Source: Callaeas wilsoni (lineage: Eukaryota > Chordata > Aves > Passeriformes > Callaeidae). Taken from it: 64,000 nucleotides of DNA. Positions 26,486-37,145 of this stretch are shown here, piece by piece. The notes beneath the pieces are model-generated. The model did no database searches. It was given only the letters and a program-made list of their open reading frames with translations, and had not been told where the DNA came from. Each line of letters starts with the position of its first letter. The stretch's first letter is position 1. Position numbers and translations under genes: made by a program. The DNA lies in contig VWPU01011487.1 in NCBI GenBank assembly GCA_013398955.1, positions 62,001 through 126,000 of the forward strand, written 5' to 3'.

Positions 26486-26785
26486 TGGTGGAAGGGACCA
26501 TGGTGACCACCTAGCCTGGTGTCTTGCATAACGCAAGCCAAAGATTTCCACTGTGCAATCATTGTACCCAGACGAGTAACTTCAGAGGGAAATAAAGCCT
26601 CTTGTTCTAAAAAGCATCCAAATCTGAATAGAAGAATTCAGCTCATCTCTTGATAAAGCTTATCTAATATTAATTACAAACCTCTCAAAACATGTGTCCC
26701 TCACTTCCAGTTTTAATTCTGTCTAGCTTGGACATTGAGCCATCAAATCTCGATGCTTTTGTCTGCTAACTCCCGATGTGCTTTC
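26486..26785 (-). mobile_element. Old CR1 LINE fragment inside the NUAK1 3' UTR
   Basis: The plus strand reads, in order, GGAAGGGACCATGGTGACCA, CTTGCATAACGCAAGCC, AAAGCATCCAAATCTGAATA, TGTGTCCCTCACTTCCAGTT followed by TTAATTCTGTCTAGCTT, and GATGCTTTTGTCTGCTAA. These blocks match in order the reverse complement of a CR1 3' region as remembered from turtle, crocodilian and bird genomes. CR1 sense is minus, the same as NUAK1. The copy is much diverged and non-coding. If the 3' UTR call is right, this element is part of the mature NUAK1 mRNA. Confidence 0.65.
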
Positions 26786-27022
26786 ATCACAGATACAAAG
26801 ACCAAAGGTTTTTCTCTGGTCAAGTAGGTAATATTTTGAGGACACAAAATTAGAGAAGTATGAGATGGCTTTGGGGCAATTTTACTCAGAGTTCAGCTAA
26901 GTAGGAACAGTCAGCTCCTCTGAATTGAAACCTACCATTGTCAGCAAATCAGTGACCTGGCTTACTCCATCATAAAGGTACACAGAATAACTCCCTTCCC
27001 TCCCTTTTCCATCTTCCCTCTG

Positions 27023-28176
27023 CTAGTTGAGCTTGTTGCAGATCTCTAGGGCTTTCTTGTAGACCTGAGTCACATCATCCATGTCTGTGAGAAGAGAAAA
27101 ACTGCTGTCCCCCAGACGGTTGCGGTAACGCTTTAGATACTGTGGCCGTGGGCGGTTCTGAAGTCCTTCGAAGTCTTGGATCTGGAGGAAATTTTCAGCA
27201 GAGACACAGCTCCGTATTCTCTGCCTGTTTGGCCTGTTCTCTTGCAAATCCAGCAAATCAAATGAGTCACTGGACAAAATACTGTCATCACTAATTACGC
27301 TGGAAGGGCGACTGTAACTTCGAGGTAATGCGTCCCCAGGCAAGACCATTTCTTCCATGGCCTCCAGCGTTGGTGTGTCAGGGCTAATCAAAGCAGGTTC
27401 AGTGCTATTGGTAGAATACTTGCTGCTATGTTTCAAGATGCCCTTACGCCTGCAGGAATGGCTGTAAGACCCATTTCTAGATGGCTCTGTGACCCCTGGA
27501 GAAGTGTCACTGTTTACTGTCTCATCATTATTGTCCAAGAGTTCGCAAGATTCGCTTCTTTCTGGAGAGGAGTAATAGCCAGACTCCCTCTGCTGAGTTT
27601 TCTTTAAGATTCCTTTTTTTGGCATTAGTGAAGACTGCTTAGTGCCATATTTGCCAGCTACCTCTCCCTCTACAACACTTTTAATGGCCACACCAGTCCT
27701 ACATAACTCTTGCTCCAACTTAAAAGCAGAGGGTAACACTGGGCTGACAACTCCTTCAATGAAACCTGCGCTGTGAGAGCGATGTTCACTGTTGCTCCTT
27801 TTCTTCAGGATGCCTTTGGGTCTCTTGGAGGTCGGTTTGGTTGCATTTTCAGCTCCTCCCTCCTGGATGGACTGTGCAATGTCGTTTTCCTTTTTTGATT
27901 TTTTCAGAGACCTTTGTCTCTCTAGTGTGACTTCAGGACCTTTGGGCTTAGAAAGGCACTTGGTTTTGGTATCAGTCTCAGGTTGGAGGCCAGTAGAACG
28001 GTGATGCCAATCAATGAACCTTGCCAGCAGAGGGGACTCAGAGTCCCTTACGGCATCACAGTCACAGACACTGCTCTTGTAGCCCCAGTTAACCCACCAG
28101 TGGTTGGCAATGTCTTCAATCGTTGCTCGGCGTTCAGGGTTCACCATCAGCATCCACCTGATAAGACCACGAGCAT
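27023..28176 (-). CDS. NUAK1: NUAK1 exon 7: end of kinase domain and whole C-terminal tail, with stop
   Basis: This last coding exon is 1154 bp. It starts after a TTCATCTCTAG acceptor in phase 1 (G|AT completes Asp278) and ends at TAG, with the protein ending EICNKLN. With an 80-residue exon 1 the protein is 661 aa, the same as human NUAK1. Residues 278-306 close the kinase domain (DARGLIRW and NHWWVNWGYK). The tail holds three GILK motifs at about 399, 466 and 523. In the family these bind the PP1-beta/MYPT1 myosin phosphatase, linking the kinase to cell detachment and adhesion. ESGYYS at 475-480 matches the known beta-TrCP phosphodegron, and RQRIRS ends at Ser600, the site reported for AKT. 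Identity with human is high at the motifs and lower between them, as expected for a disordered tail. Identification is secure. Confidence 0.97.
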
Positions 28177-29293
28177 CTAGAGATGAAGAATAGCATATAA
28201 CATTTTTAGAACATGGGCATTCTTAGGTTTGTCAGTTTAAACTGGAAGTGTGAAGCCAATCAAATGAGCAAAAATCATGCTCCATCCAACAGGAGAAGTG
28301 AAACAGAACAAGGCTTTGACCATTAGCCAATGATGGAAAATGCCTCTGAGCACTACTTTTCATCAGAAGAATATGATTCACTCTGGAAAATGTACACTGG
28401 GCTATCTAATAACTTCATGTTTGTACTGTATTAGACAGTATATAGTTACATATTACTGAAGGAGGTCACCAACCTATTGGCTCTAATGACAAAACGTAGA
28501 GGAAAACAAAATGGAATTGGGATATTTTAAGTATCTACACATTATTGCTTCTGTATTTACTTTTTCTATAAACAATGTAGTCTTCTCTGTATTGATAAGG
28601 TTTATTTTCATACAGAGAGCAAGAAGATAGGAAATTGAAAAGGACGGCAAACAACTGATACGAGACAAATATTTGTTTAAATATAACATATGCATAGATA
28701 TTTAAGGCTGGAAGGAGTCATTATAATCAGTGAGCCATACTTAGCTGATACTTTTCTGTCAGGTGACTGCTTAATGTGCTATCCTAGAAGCCAATGTGAA
28801 CACAGTGGCATTAATTCAGATTCTGGCCTGCCTTCTTTAGTAAGAGACTGTGTTGCTCTGACCATTCACCTTCTCTCTGCTTCTGATAGACCACAGTGTA
28901 GTGAGAGGGCTGATCTGTACCAGTATGCTGTATCAGTTTACAGCTCGTCTGAACAATTCCACTTGCAATAGCTAACAGGCCTTCCACTGTCACAGATCTA
29001 CTTGAAAGAGCCCATTACAGCTCCCCAAGGCAACAAAATCTATCTGCTACAAAACTTTAATTTCAAAAGGGCTTTTGGAAAGTGTTGTACCCAGATGGGA
29101 ATTTACAGCAGATGAACTCAGTAGGAGAAGTGGGGTTTTTTCGGTTGGTTCTTTTTTGTTGTTGTTGTTGCTTGTTTGTTTTTTTTGGTGTACATCATTC
29201 TAATATGACACAGTAACATGTTGGAAGGGGCTGAACAAAATGCTCCATTCTGAACTGCTGTCAGCTCAGTACACGCCTCTCCCTTTTTCATAC
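28177..29293 (-). other. NUAK1: NUAK1 intron 6
   Basis: A 1117-bp phase-1 intron with donor CAG|GTATGA and acceptor CTCTAG. It holds a short CR1-like scrap at 28693-28732 (TTTAAGGCTGGAAGGAGTCA) and a T/G-rich simple run at about 29139-29190 that includes (TTG)n. No exon or RNA gene was seen. Confidence 0.9.
28693..28732 (-). mobile_element. Short CR1-like fragment in intron 6
   Basis: TAGATATTTAAGGCTGGAAG followed by GAGTCATTATAATCA resembles the 3'-end block of old reptile and bird CR1 copies (TTTAAGGCCAGAAGGGACCA followed by TTATGATCA), in reverse complement. Only about 40 bases match, so it is a weak call. Confidence 0.4.
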
Positions 29294-29426
29294 CTGAGGT
29301 CTGTGTTGGCTCACGATATTCTCCACTGCTGATCTGCCTGATGAGATTTTTGTGATCAAAGCCATCAAAGGGCATCGTTCCATAAACCAGAGTGTAAAGC
29401 AATACACCAAGGGCCCAGCTGTCAAC
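29294..29426 (-). CDS. NUAK1: NUAK1 exon 6: kinase C-lobe
   Basis: This 133-bp exon encodes 44 codons plus one base. It starts [16 protein letters not shown] and ends [10 protein letters not shown], residues 234-278 on human-equivalent numbering. It carries the DxWxxGVxLY block of subdomain IX, whose invariant Asp stabilises the catalytic loop, and subdomain X. The acceptor is CTGTATTTCAG and the donor CAG|GTATGA. It enters in phase 0 after GPE of exon 5 and leaves in phase 1 to exon 7. The sequence is nearly identical to human NUAK1, including [19 protein letters not shown]. Read alone, it could be NUAK2, but the linked exons make NUAK1 clear. Confidence 0.97.
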
Positions 29427-29732
29427 CTGAAATACAGACACAACACATGTGAAGCCCAGGAAAGACGATCCCTGCCCTTCTCCCTGCCATTAGCACCACA
29501 AGAGCAGCATCGTGTCCAGCTGCACCTACTGCTGGGCAAACTGGTATCTAACATCTCACTAACCACCCACAGGCAGTGTAAACAAAAGCAAGTGAAGCAA
29601 CTTAAGAACTTCAAATACGGGACAGACCCAAGTGAACTCACATGCACAGTAACACTGCATTAAGACTACCCCTCAAGAACATTATCATTAAAGAGATCCC
29701 CATACCACCACAGAAAAACTGACTCTTCTTAC
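29427..29732 (-). other. NUAK1: NUAK1 intron 5
   Basis: A short phase-0 intron (306 bp) with donor GAG|GTAAGAAG and acceptor GTATTTCAG. Nothing else was recognised in it. Confidence 0.95.
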
Positions 29733-29852
29733 CTCTGGGCCTCTGTAAGGCCGTCCATTAACTATTTCAGGGGAAGCATACAGTGGGCTTCCACAAAAGG
29801 TCTGCAGAAACTTGTCTTTATGATAAAGGTTGGAGAGTCCAAAATCAGCAAT
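29733..29852 (-). CDS. NUAK1: NUAK1 exon 5: DFG motif, activation loop, APE motif
   Basis: Exactly 120 bp, 40 codons, phase 0 at both ends, residues 194-233. It begins [15 protein letters not shown], with Asp196 of the DFG motif that binds magnesium-ATP. The activation loop reads [15 protein letters not shown]. Its Thr is residue 211, the site LKB1 phosphorylates to switch on AMPK-related kinases, and the exact numerical match supports the exon model. ASPE is the APE motif. The exon ends NGRPYRGPE before GTAAGAAG. All catalytic residues are intact, so the encoded kinase should be active. LKB1 regulation is family knowledge rather than something seen here. Confidence 0.98.
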
Positions 29853-32800
29853 CTGCAAAAAGAATTGCACAAGGCATTTGTAATATTAATGATTTTGTGA
29901 TTAACAAATCTATGTGGATTTTACTTTTCTCTCTAAAGATCCCTCAGAGAAGAAGAGTTCCCACGTTAAGTCCTCCTGATTAGGAACAAGGATGCTTTGG
30001 GTCTATTCACAGACAGGCCACCAACTGCACAACCATCAGCTGGTAATTTTATCCTGGATGAATTGCATATGCTTGCAAAGACAGTCTCATACTGGGAAGC
30101 CTGCTGTCCACTGACTGCTCTTCATCTTGTATACTCATTAATACCAGAGGAAAGCAAGCAGAAAGTACCACCCTTCTTATCACACACATGCAGGCCAAAA
30201 GCCAAGATCTTTAAATTCAACAGGAGGAGGGAGGCAGGAGTGTTGCAGGAAGCTAAGAATTACTGAAGAAAGTGATTTTTGAAATCATCTGGAATGTAGC
30301 TTCACTTGAATGAGGGGCAAAGTGAGGCAGTCACTCATTCCTCCAGATTCAGGGACATGTGGCTGAGGAATCTGAGCTGTTAAGCACACGAGATGTCTAT
30401 CATGAGATAATAAACACAAGTCTGGTTCCTAACTGGAAACAATGGGCCCAAATCCGGCTTTCCCAACACAAACAAAACTTCCCTTGGGACTATTGGGAAT
30501 TTTGCCCATGTAGGAATTGCAGGATCAGGTCCAAATATTTTGTTTACTTCAATTCTCTGTTCTTGTTCTTACAAAACAAAGGCCGAGGATAGCAACACTA
30601 AATACTCCCACAACCTCTGCATTTTCTTTGTTTCTCTAGCACAAGGCAACACATCTCATTTTTATCTTGTTTAAAACCCAAATGCTTCTACTTCCCAGTG
30701 ATACTTGTATTACTGCCCACAATCAACATAATGCCTACATAAAAGACATAAAGCACAGGCATAAAAAAGGTATTATAGCTATAAAAGACAGGAGTTTCCT
30801 CTGGGTTTTCTTCACCTTATTCATGTCTTTTCTACCAGAAAGAAATTAAATCCTAGGAATTTTCATGAGAAAAAAATCAAGAAAACACAAAGCGAGTGGG
30901 AAAGAAAAGGATTTGCCAGCACCATCATTCACTCTAGGCTTTCTAAAATGTGTATCATCAATGCCTCTAATACCTGTTGAATCGCAATGTTTAGTGAACT
31001 CTTGGGAGAGGTAAAGTCTTTGTCTCTACTATCTCAACTTCAACAGCTACACTGAAAAATGACACAGTTGAGACCAAAACAGGAACATCTACACACGTTA
31101 TAAACAGATATAAACAGATACATAGATACAGTTGTTAGATACTTTTATGTTAGACATACAAACTTTTTTAATATATCATTTTTACACAGTTTTTAAAGTT
31201 ACAGGTCAGATATGAGATTTCATGCTTCATCCTTCCCTATTTTGATGTTCTGCTTGTGCAGGTGTTTCACTGACAATCAGGCCTCATCCTGCTCAAAGTG
31301 CAGCTGACTTCTGCTCATTAATTTTAATTCATCTCACCATGTCCATTCATAGATTGAATTCACTCAGTCCCTCAGACAGCATATTATCAATCCACAGCAG
31401 AAAATTCAACCCTTAAATAAATGTGGTTTGTAAAATCTTCATTGTATGGCTGGAATGTCATTGAAAACAGCTGGTGTACAATTGCAGTCTGCAAACATAT
31501 TCTCATGGCTCAGATTGCACTTAATTGCTTTAAATTCCACTTTCTTATCAAGTCACCCTGCCTAGCTTGCAGGAAGTTGGTTTTAAGCCTTATGAAGTGT
31601 GCCCTGTCAATCAGGGGAAGAATGGGATCATTTCAGTGTTAAAAATTCGGGCTGGTCATTGACTTTTATTTTAGTCCAGGACGCAGCTAAGACAAGGACA
31701 AACGCTGCACAGTGTGATTCCTTATGAAAATACATTCCCTTAATACCATGGAATGTATAAAATGCATGTGGATGTGCATGAATATATATATAGAAGGATA
31801 CACATACCATTGTTCACTCTAAGAAACTCTCAGACTTGGGCATTCATGTTTTCATTTTGACCATTCAGGAAAAGAGTATTTATGTTACAGTCCACTCCCA
31901 TGCTCACAGACTGATGTTTATCAGCTTTTCCCATTAAAACTGTCATGCCCCCCAAAACAAGATTAATAGAAGCCAACATTACTTCATGTTCTTGGCACTT
32001 AAATAGAACTAAGGCATCAAGTCAAAAAAACTTCCTAAATTGGGAGGAGCAGAGAAGCGGACTTTTATTCCCCTTGCTTCAGGAGTGTATGTTTCATATT
32101 TACTGTTAGCTATGATAAACTAGATGTAATTTATTGTTGAATCGTGGAATACAAATTCCACAGAGTTCGCACTCATGGAAATTGTCAGTTTTATCCCACT
32201 TAAGAATCTGTCTCTCTGTACTGCACATAGAGAAATAATTAGGTCCCTTAAAGCAAATGAAATGTATGTGCAGTTGGTGAGACTTCCGGCAAAGTAAATC
32301 CCAATTCCATACACTTAGTCTGTATATACGAAACCCTCGTGGGTTTTTAGTGGTTAGTCTGATTGGTGTCCCCTTACTAGCCCAAGAGAATGTGCAATTA
32401 GTAGGGTTATGTTACTGTTATACTTGCATTGTTCTACTCTTCTATCACTTTGGTGTTGATCATACCGTTTACGTCAACCTCTGCTAGACATCTCTTTTAG
32501 CTGCAATTCCCAGTGCAGGAACCGTTCTCATCCCTACTGTGAACACAGATGTTCAGTCTCACAAGCATTTAAAGCTCATCTGATTCATTTGTGTTTGCTG
32601 CATTTAGTGGTTTTCAGTAAAGGTCTGCAGGAAATAGTACTGCATACAACCAGACCATGAAAAACCTAATAATACACCACAGATTGGATCAACTTCTTCA
32701 CCTCATTGCCCTCCACCTCTGGCCTGTGGATATGCAGAACTCTTCAAAATGTGTAATTTTTTGTTGCTTCCAAACACTGGTGTTTCCTTGTTGCTGTATT

Positions 32801-35636
32801 CTAACACATGACTCCGCTTCCCGAGACTTTTACTCACCATCACAATTCTTAAAAACAAAAAAAACCCCTTCTTATGTCTCCATACACTCCTTTATAACCT
32901 TCATTTAATTATATAAGCTTAAGAATGGTTTCCAAGTTAGTGTAGTAGCAAGTAAAATGGCCTGGGGCCCTTTTAGGTCGGATAATAATTTCTAATGGAT
33001 TACTTGTCCTCTTTATTTCCTGTTTTAAAAGTATTGCTTAAGCTGCTATACAGGGATCTATTTTTACAACGTCTTATTTTTTCTTCATATTATTATGACA
33101 TGTTTTTGTAAATCATAATGCATAGATCACTGGCTTAATCAGAACCATGTATTTAATTGCACATTGCACCCAAGAACAAAGAGATTCCTTTGATTTTCTC
33201 ATTCTTAAAATCAAACTGCCAATTTTGTAAGTGTTTGTAATCCACTGAATGAAATATAAATACTAGGAAAGTACAGATAAGACTATCAATCCATTTCTAG
33301 GAAATGCCTTCCCCTGAGTATTTGAAGCAATCAGTCAATACTGAATCTTAAACTGCACTTTTTTTCTGTCTTAACAAATCACATGTAAATACTCTCAGAA
33401 TGAGGACTTGAAAAATTTATTCCTAATAAATAATTTACAGTTCCATATGTGTTTCCTTGCCAATGGTTACTGTTTAGTGAAACAAAGAACAAGTGGGAAG
33501 TAAAATTCTGTGCAAGTAACACAGAAACCACACCAACACGGTCAAAGCTTCAGCATCAGGGAAATAGTGGCTGTATGCTCAACATCAAGTATTCAAAGCT
33601 GACCTTAGTCACAAGGTTTAAAAAAATGAGAATACAGAGAAAAAGGAAAACCATACCAAGAGTCACCTCTTGAAGCAATCCACATTGAAACACTATTGTA
33701 AGATGTACGAAATATCAGCATCTTCCCGAGTTCAGTCTGTTTTTCTGTTTCATGAGACCCCTTGCAGAAGTAGTTACTAGGGGACAGCAAAGAAGCCACT
33801 TGCCCATGCCAAGGCAGCCTGCCTGCTCAGAGGCCTTAACACTGAAGAGATGTAGCTGAGGAAAGGCTGGAAATATGAAAAATATCTACAGCAGCTTAAA
33901 CACAATGCAAGTCAGGAAAGGGAAACCCTCACGAAAACAACGTCCAAATGACTGGAAGGTATGTGGGGAGGTAGAGCTACCTGAATTTCTTCCACAGCAG
34001 TGCCACTCACTACGGCAGCTGAAATACATCCGTGGTTCTGAAGCCCCTGGGTCAGCTCCAAGTGTGGACCAAACACAAAGCTACCTGTCCTTGCCCCATC
34101 CTTCTGCTCTACCCACAGGAGAACGACTCCCATAAAGGAGAGAGGGGCGGGAGTGGAGCCTTCTGCCAAAGCTCAGCTCCCCAGAGGCTTGAGGAAGTGA
34201 TTGGTTTTGCATATGAGGACCACAGTGCAGAGATCCAGCCCACCACAGCTAGCAAATTCCACAAATTCCTCTTTTCTCTCAAGAATTCTCTGATTAGCTG
34301 GGAAGATAGTTTGGCGTGTAATGTGGAAAGAAAGGTCATCCTGCCTGCGGAAGCCTGATTCGTATACAATGTCCTAGAAAGGCTACTTTTTGTTTTCAGC
34401 GCCGCTGAGAACAGCTCTGGCTGCTGCAGACAGGGTCCCTGTAGGAACAGGAGAGGGGAGGTCTGCTCCAATGCTGGATGCTAACAGCAAAACATCCAAA
34501 TACTGCATTGGATGGGCCTTCTGTAACAGACTATTTTTGGAAACCACATATTTATGTGCCTTTAATCCACTAGTTGATCTAAGTTCGCTTCTGTCATCAG
34601 CGTTACACAGATGGCAGCTACCACATGTTACTTTCCATTTCCATTGCACATCAGCTGGAAATGAAGACAATCTCTCCAGTGTGAAGCACAAAAGGCAGTG
34701 CCTGCAGCCCGGGGGCTTTCAGGGGAGACAAAAGGAAGACCCAGGCTATTTAGATGCTGGGCTAGCAAGTAGCTCCTTGAATACTTTTTTAATGAAACAA
34801 GGATGCTCAAGTGTCAGCAGAAACTCTTTGGTGTTCCTCCCTCTTCTTCTTTGCTCATGAATGAGCACATCCAGCCACACTTACATCCAGCTACCCAAGG
34901 AGGAACAAAGTTGAAAGTGAAACAGGTTCAGCCACCTGGAAATTACACTTATTTTACAGAGGAATATATATAGGATATATAAAGGAAATTACTCTGGAAA
35001 TTAAATCTCCGCATTATTTAACTTTGTGCTACAGCTATAAACAATAGAAGAAAAAGACAGGAAAAAAGGTCATTCCCATGCTTTCACTGGGGAGAAATGG
35101 CATGGAAATGACATCACTGACATCACTATCCAAAGTATACGTTTGTGTCTGAAGTTCCAAGGCCATTTCCTAATGAAGCACATGTGCTTTACTAGGTTTA
35201 TTTTGAAACTCTATTTGCTTATTTTCCAGCCATGATCAAAAGAACATTCAGAGTGTTCTGTAGGAGGTACTTGAACCCTGTGGACCAGAACAGCTTTTTC
35301 CTAGCCCCAGAAGCAGCCAGCAATAATACCATTCGTACAATAAGCCCGACTGCACGAAATGCTCTGCTGTTTCCTACCAGTGGGTAGATACTGCATTGGG
35401 AATCAGGGCCTTTGCGTGGCAGGACAGGGCTTTCTCCTCCAAAGTATGCAAAGCTTCATTTAAAGTGTATTACTGGCAATCCGTGGTGTCTTCCCCCAAC
35501 CTCCAAATCTCTGAGCCTCTTGCCAGATGCTGTTGCTTAGTAGCTGTTACCATAACAATGGCTCTTCTAATACCTTGGGTAAAAATGTTATAAAACATGC
35601 AAATCCATTCTGAGAAGCTGAGAAGAAGAATCTTAC
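29853..35636 (-). other. NUAK1: NUAK1 intron 4
   Basis: 5784 bp, phase 0, with donor AAG|GTAAGATTC and acceptor TTTTTGCAG. It contains an ancient palindromic repeat at 30443-30537, a small tandem ATAAACAGAT pair at about 31099-31118, and otherwise unique AT-rich sequence. Opposing frames of 100-156 codons near 33.9-34.9 kb show no protein signature. No exon, tRNA or young transposon was found. Confidence 0.9.
30443..30537. repeat. Ancient palindromic interspersed repeat (MITE-like) in intron 4
   Basis: The left end is GGGCCCAAATCCGGC. The right part has GGGAATTTTGCCCATGTAGG, then AATTGCAGGATCAGGTCC. This matches my memory of an old amniote repeat with GGGAGTTTTGCCTGAGTAAG and TGCAGGATCAGGCCC ends. 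The outer ends are roughly inverted (GGGCC-type on the left, GGTCC on the right, read on opposite strands). It is an old and degraded copy with no assigned family. Confidence 0.5.
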
Positions 35637-35702
35637 CTTAATATTAAAATTGTCATCAAGAAGAATGTTTTCCAATTTTAGGTCCCTGTGGACAACACCA
35701 TT
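35637..35702 (-). CDS. NUAK1: NUAK1 exon 4: catalytic loop
   Basis: A 66-bp micro-exon of 22 codons, phase 0 at both ends, residues 172-193. It reads NGVVHRDLKLENILLDDN and then FNIK. HRDLKLEN is the catalytic loop (HRDLKxxN) with catalytic Asp178 and magnesium-binding Asn183. The acceptor is CTTGTTTCAG and the donor AAG|GTAAGA. The Phe in DDNF is a single change from the human DDNC; the rest is the same as human. The exon is far from both neighbours (1.3 kb and 5.8 kb) and is short enough to be missed by naive gene finding. Confidence 0.97.
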
Positions 35703-36993
35703 CTGAAACAAGGAAGAAAAAATGGGGAAGAGCATGAGAAAACATTGGGAAAATTAAAGGTGAGCTGGCAGGGTGGTCTTTGCATCTACATTTCAGGGCT
35801 GATTTCACTGTCGTAACACTCATGGCCCAGTGACTAGTGACAGGCGCTGTATTAGTCACTTGGTGTGTGGTTAAGGAAAGAATGACTGGAATCTGTCCTC
35901 CCACAAAGACTCTAAAACAGCAGGGGGGTGGGGAGTGGAGGGCTGGGAGGTGTCTTTTCGGAACTTAATTTCATCCCGGATCCTGCCCCCACTGCGTGAA
36001 AGTAGGATATTCTTCCCAGGCACCAGAAACTAGTATCTCTCAATGACGTTAGCCCCTAGAAAAGCCCTCATTCCTCCAATGAGCAGCCACGTGGATTGGG
36101 GGAGTTATAATCCCAAAGGATTGTAAATGTTAGGGATGGAAGCAAACAGACTGGGTCTAGGTCAGAGCCTTCTTTAGCGAAACTTGGGAAAATTAACTGC
36201 ATCGGGAATGGTACTGCAGCTTTTCAGCACTATGCAGTGAGGACTTCGAGAAACCCCCTTGTTTATCAGAATTCAAGTAGGGACTTAAGTGTTTTAAGAA
36301 TTCAAATAAAAATTGTGTTAGCTGCTCATTGCCTTTAGCCTCATACAAGTTTTGGCTCTATGCAGTTGTTCCATAAGCAGGGATGACAGCCAGTCAGCCA
36401 GTCAGCTACCTTGGGTTTAATTGCTTGACTTGTCATTCCAAGTGGGTACCATGATGGATAAGATGATTAGCAAATGGTATCTTTCCCACTACATCTGGTA
36501 AAGTTACTTTTACCTATCCAGAATGAGTACGTACTAAAGCTCATACATGAACCTCATAGTTTTCTCTTGGCTTTTTCTTTCATATATTACATCTCCTATT
36601 TAAAGTTGTTTACTAGCATATTCAAATTGTAAACTAACATTTGTTTGACTGCATTAATATTAATGTTGTAGAGGTTATACGGGATGCCTTCTCTAGTTGA
36701 TGTTGTAATTTTTGAGTTTTTAATGTCAGGAGAATTATTTCAAAGGCAAAAATGCAATGTAGGGCTAAAGTAAGGGTGTGTCTGGTATCTGCCATAACAC
36801 AGGAAAACATCATTAGTCTTTAAAAAAAGGCACGAGTTCCGTGTAGCACTTTTAATAAAGTTCTCCTGTTGTACTGATAAAATCATGTGCTCTGATACTT
36901 AATAATGAATGCTGTTGCCTCAGACATGCTTTGAAATGTATGCCAGTAATCAGCCTTGAAACAGCATTTTTTACTATGAAATCCTTTGCTCAC
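35703..36993 (-). other. NUAK1: NUAK1 intron 3
   Basis: 1291 bp, phase 0, with donor AAG|GTGAGC and acceptor TTGTTTCAG. A GTCAGCCAGTCAGC duplication lies at about 36391-36405. No other feature was recognised. Confidence 0.95.
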
Positions 36994-37145
36994 CTTGTGG
37001 CAGTAATGCACAGCAGAGACTATTTGTCGGAAGAAGTGTCTTGTCTCTCTTTCGCTTAATCGCCGCCTCTCACTGATGTAATCGTACAACTCTCCTTTAC
37101 TTGCATACTCCATGATGATTACAATCTTATCTTTATTTTCAAACA
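36994..37145 (-). CDS. NUAK1: NUAK1 exon 3: kinase hinge and N/C-lobe junction
   Basis: 152 bp. The first two bases complete Val121 (G|TG), then 50 codons run [20 protein letters not shown] to [12 protein letters not shown] (residues 122-171). [15 protein letters not shown] is the hinge and following helix, where the ATP adenine is contacted. [20 protein letters not shown] is the helix leading to the catalytic loop. The acceptor is CTTCTGTGCAG and the donor AAG|GTGAGC. The sequence appears the same as human NUAK1 throughout. Phase 1 in, phase 0 out, matching its neighbours. Confidence 0.98.

Larger units (their letters stand above)
24130..27022 (-). other. NUAK1: NUAK1 3' untranslated region (probable extent)
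   Basis: About 2.9 kb from the NUAK1 stop codon to just past a candidate poly(A) signal. The 5' edge is certain because it abuts the stop; the 3' edge is inferred. On the transcript strand the distal part is AU-rich and contains a UUAUUUAUU nonamer (plus coordinates 24384-24392), the core of AU-rich decay elements. The block also carries an old CR1 fragment (26486-26785) in the transcript's sense orientation, three copies of ACATGCCAGTA at 24519-24560, and fragments near 25170-25205 and 25420-25456 that resemble ancient amniote palindromic repeats. A shorter UTR ending near 25161 or a longer one ending near 23435 is possible. Confidence 0.6.
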
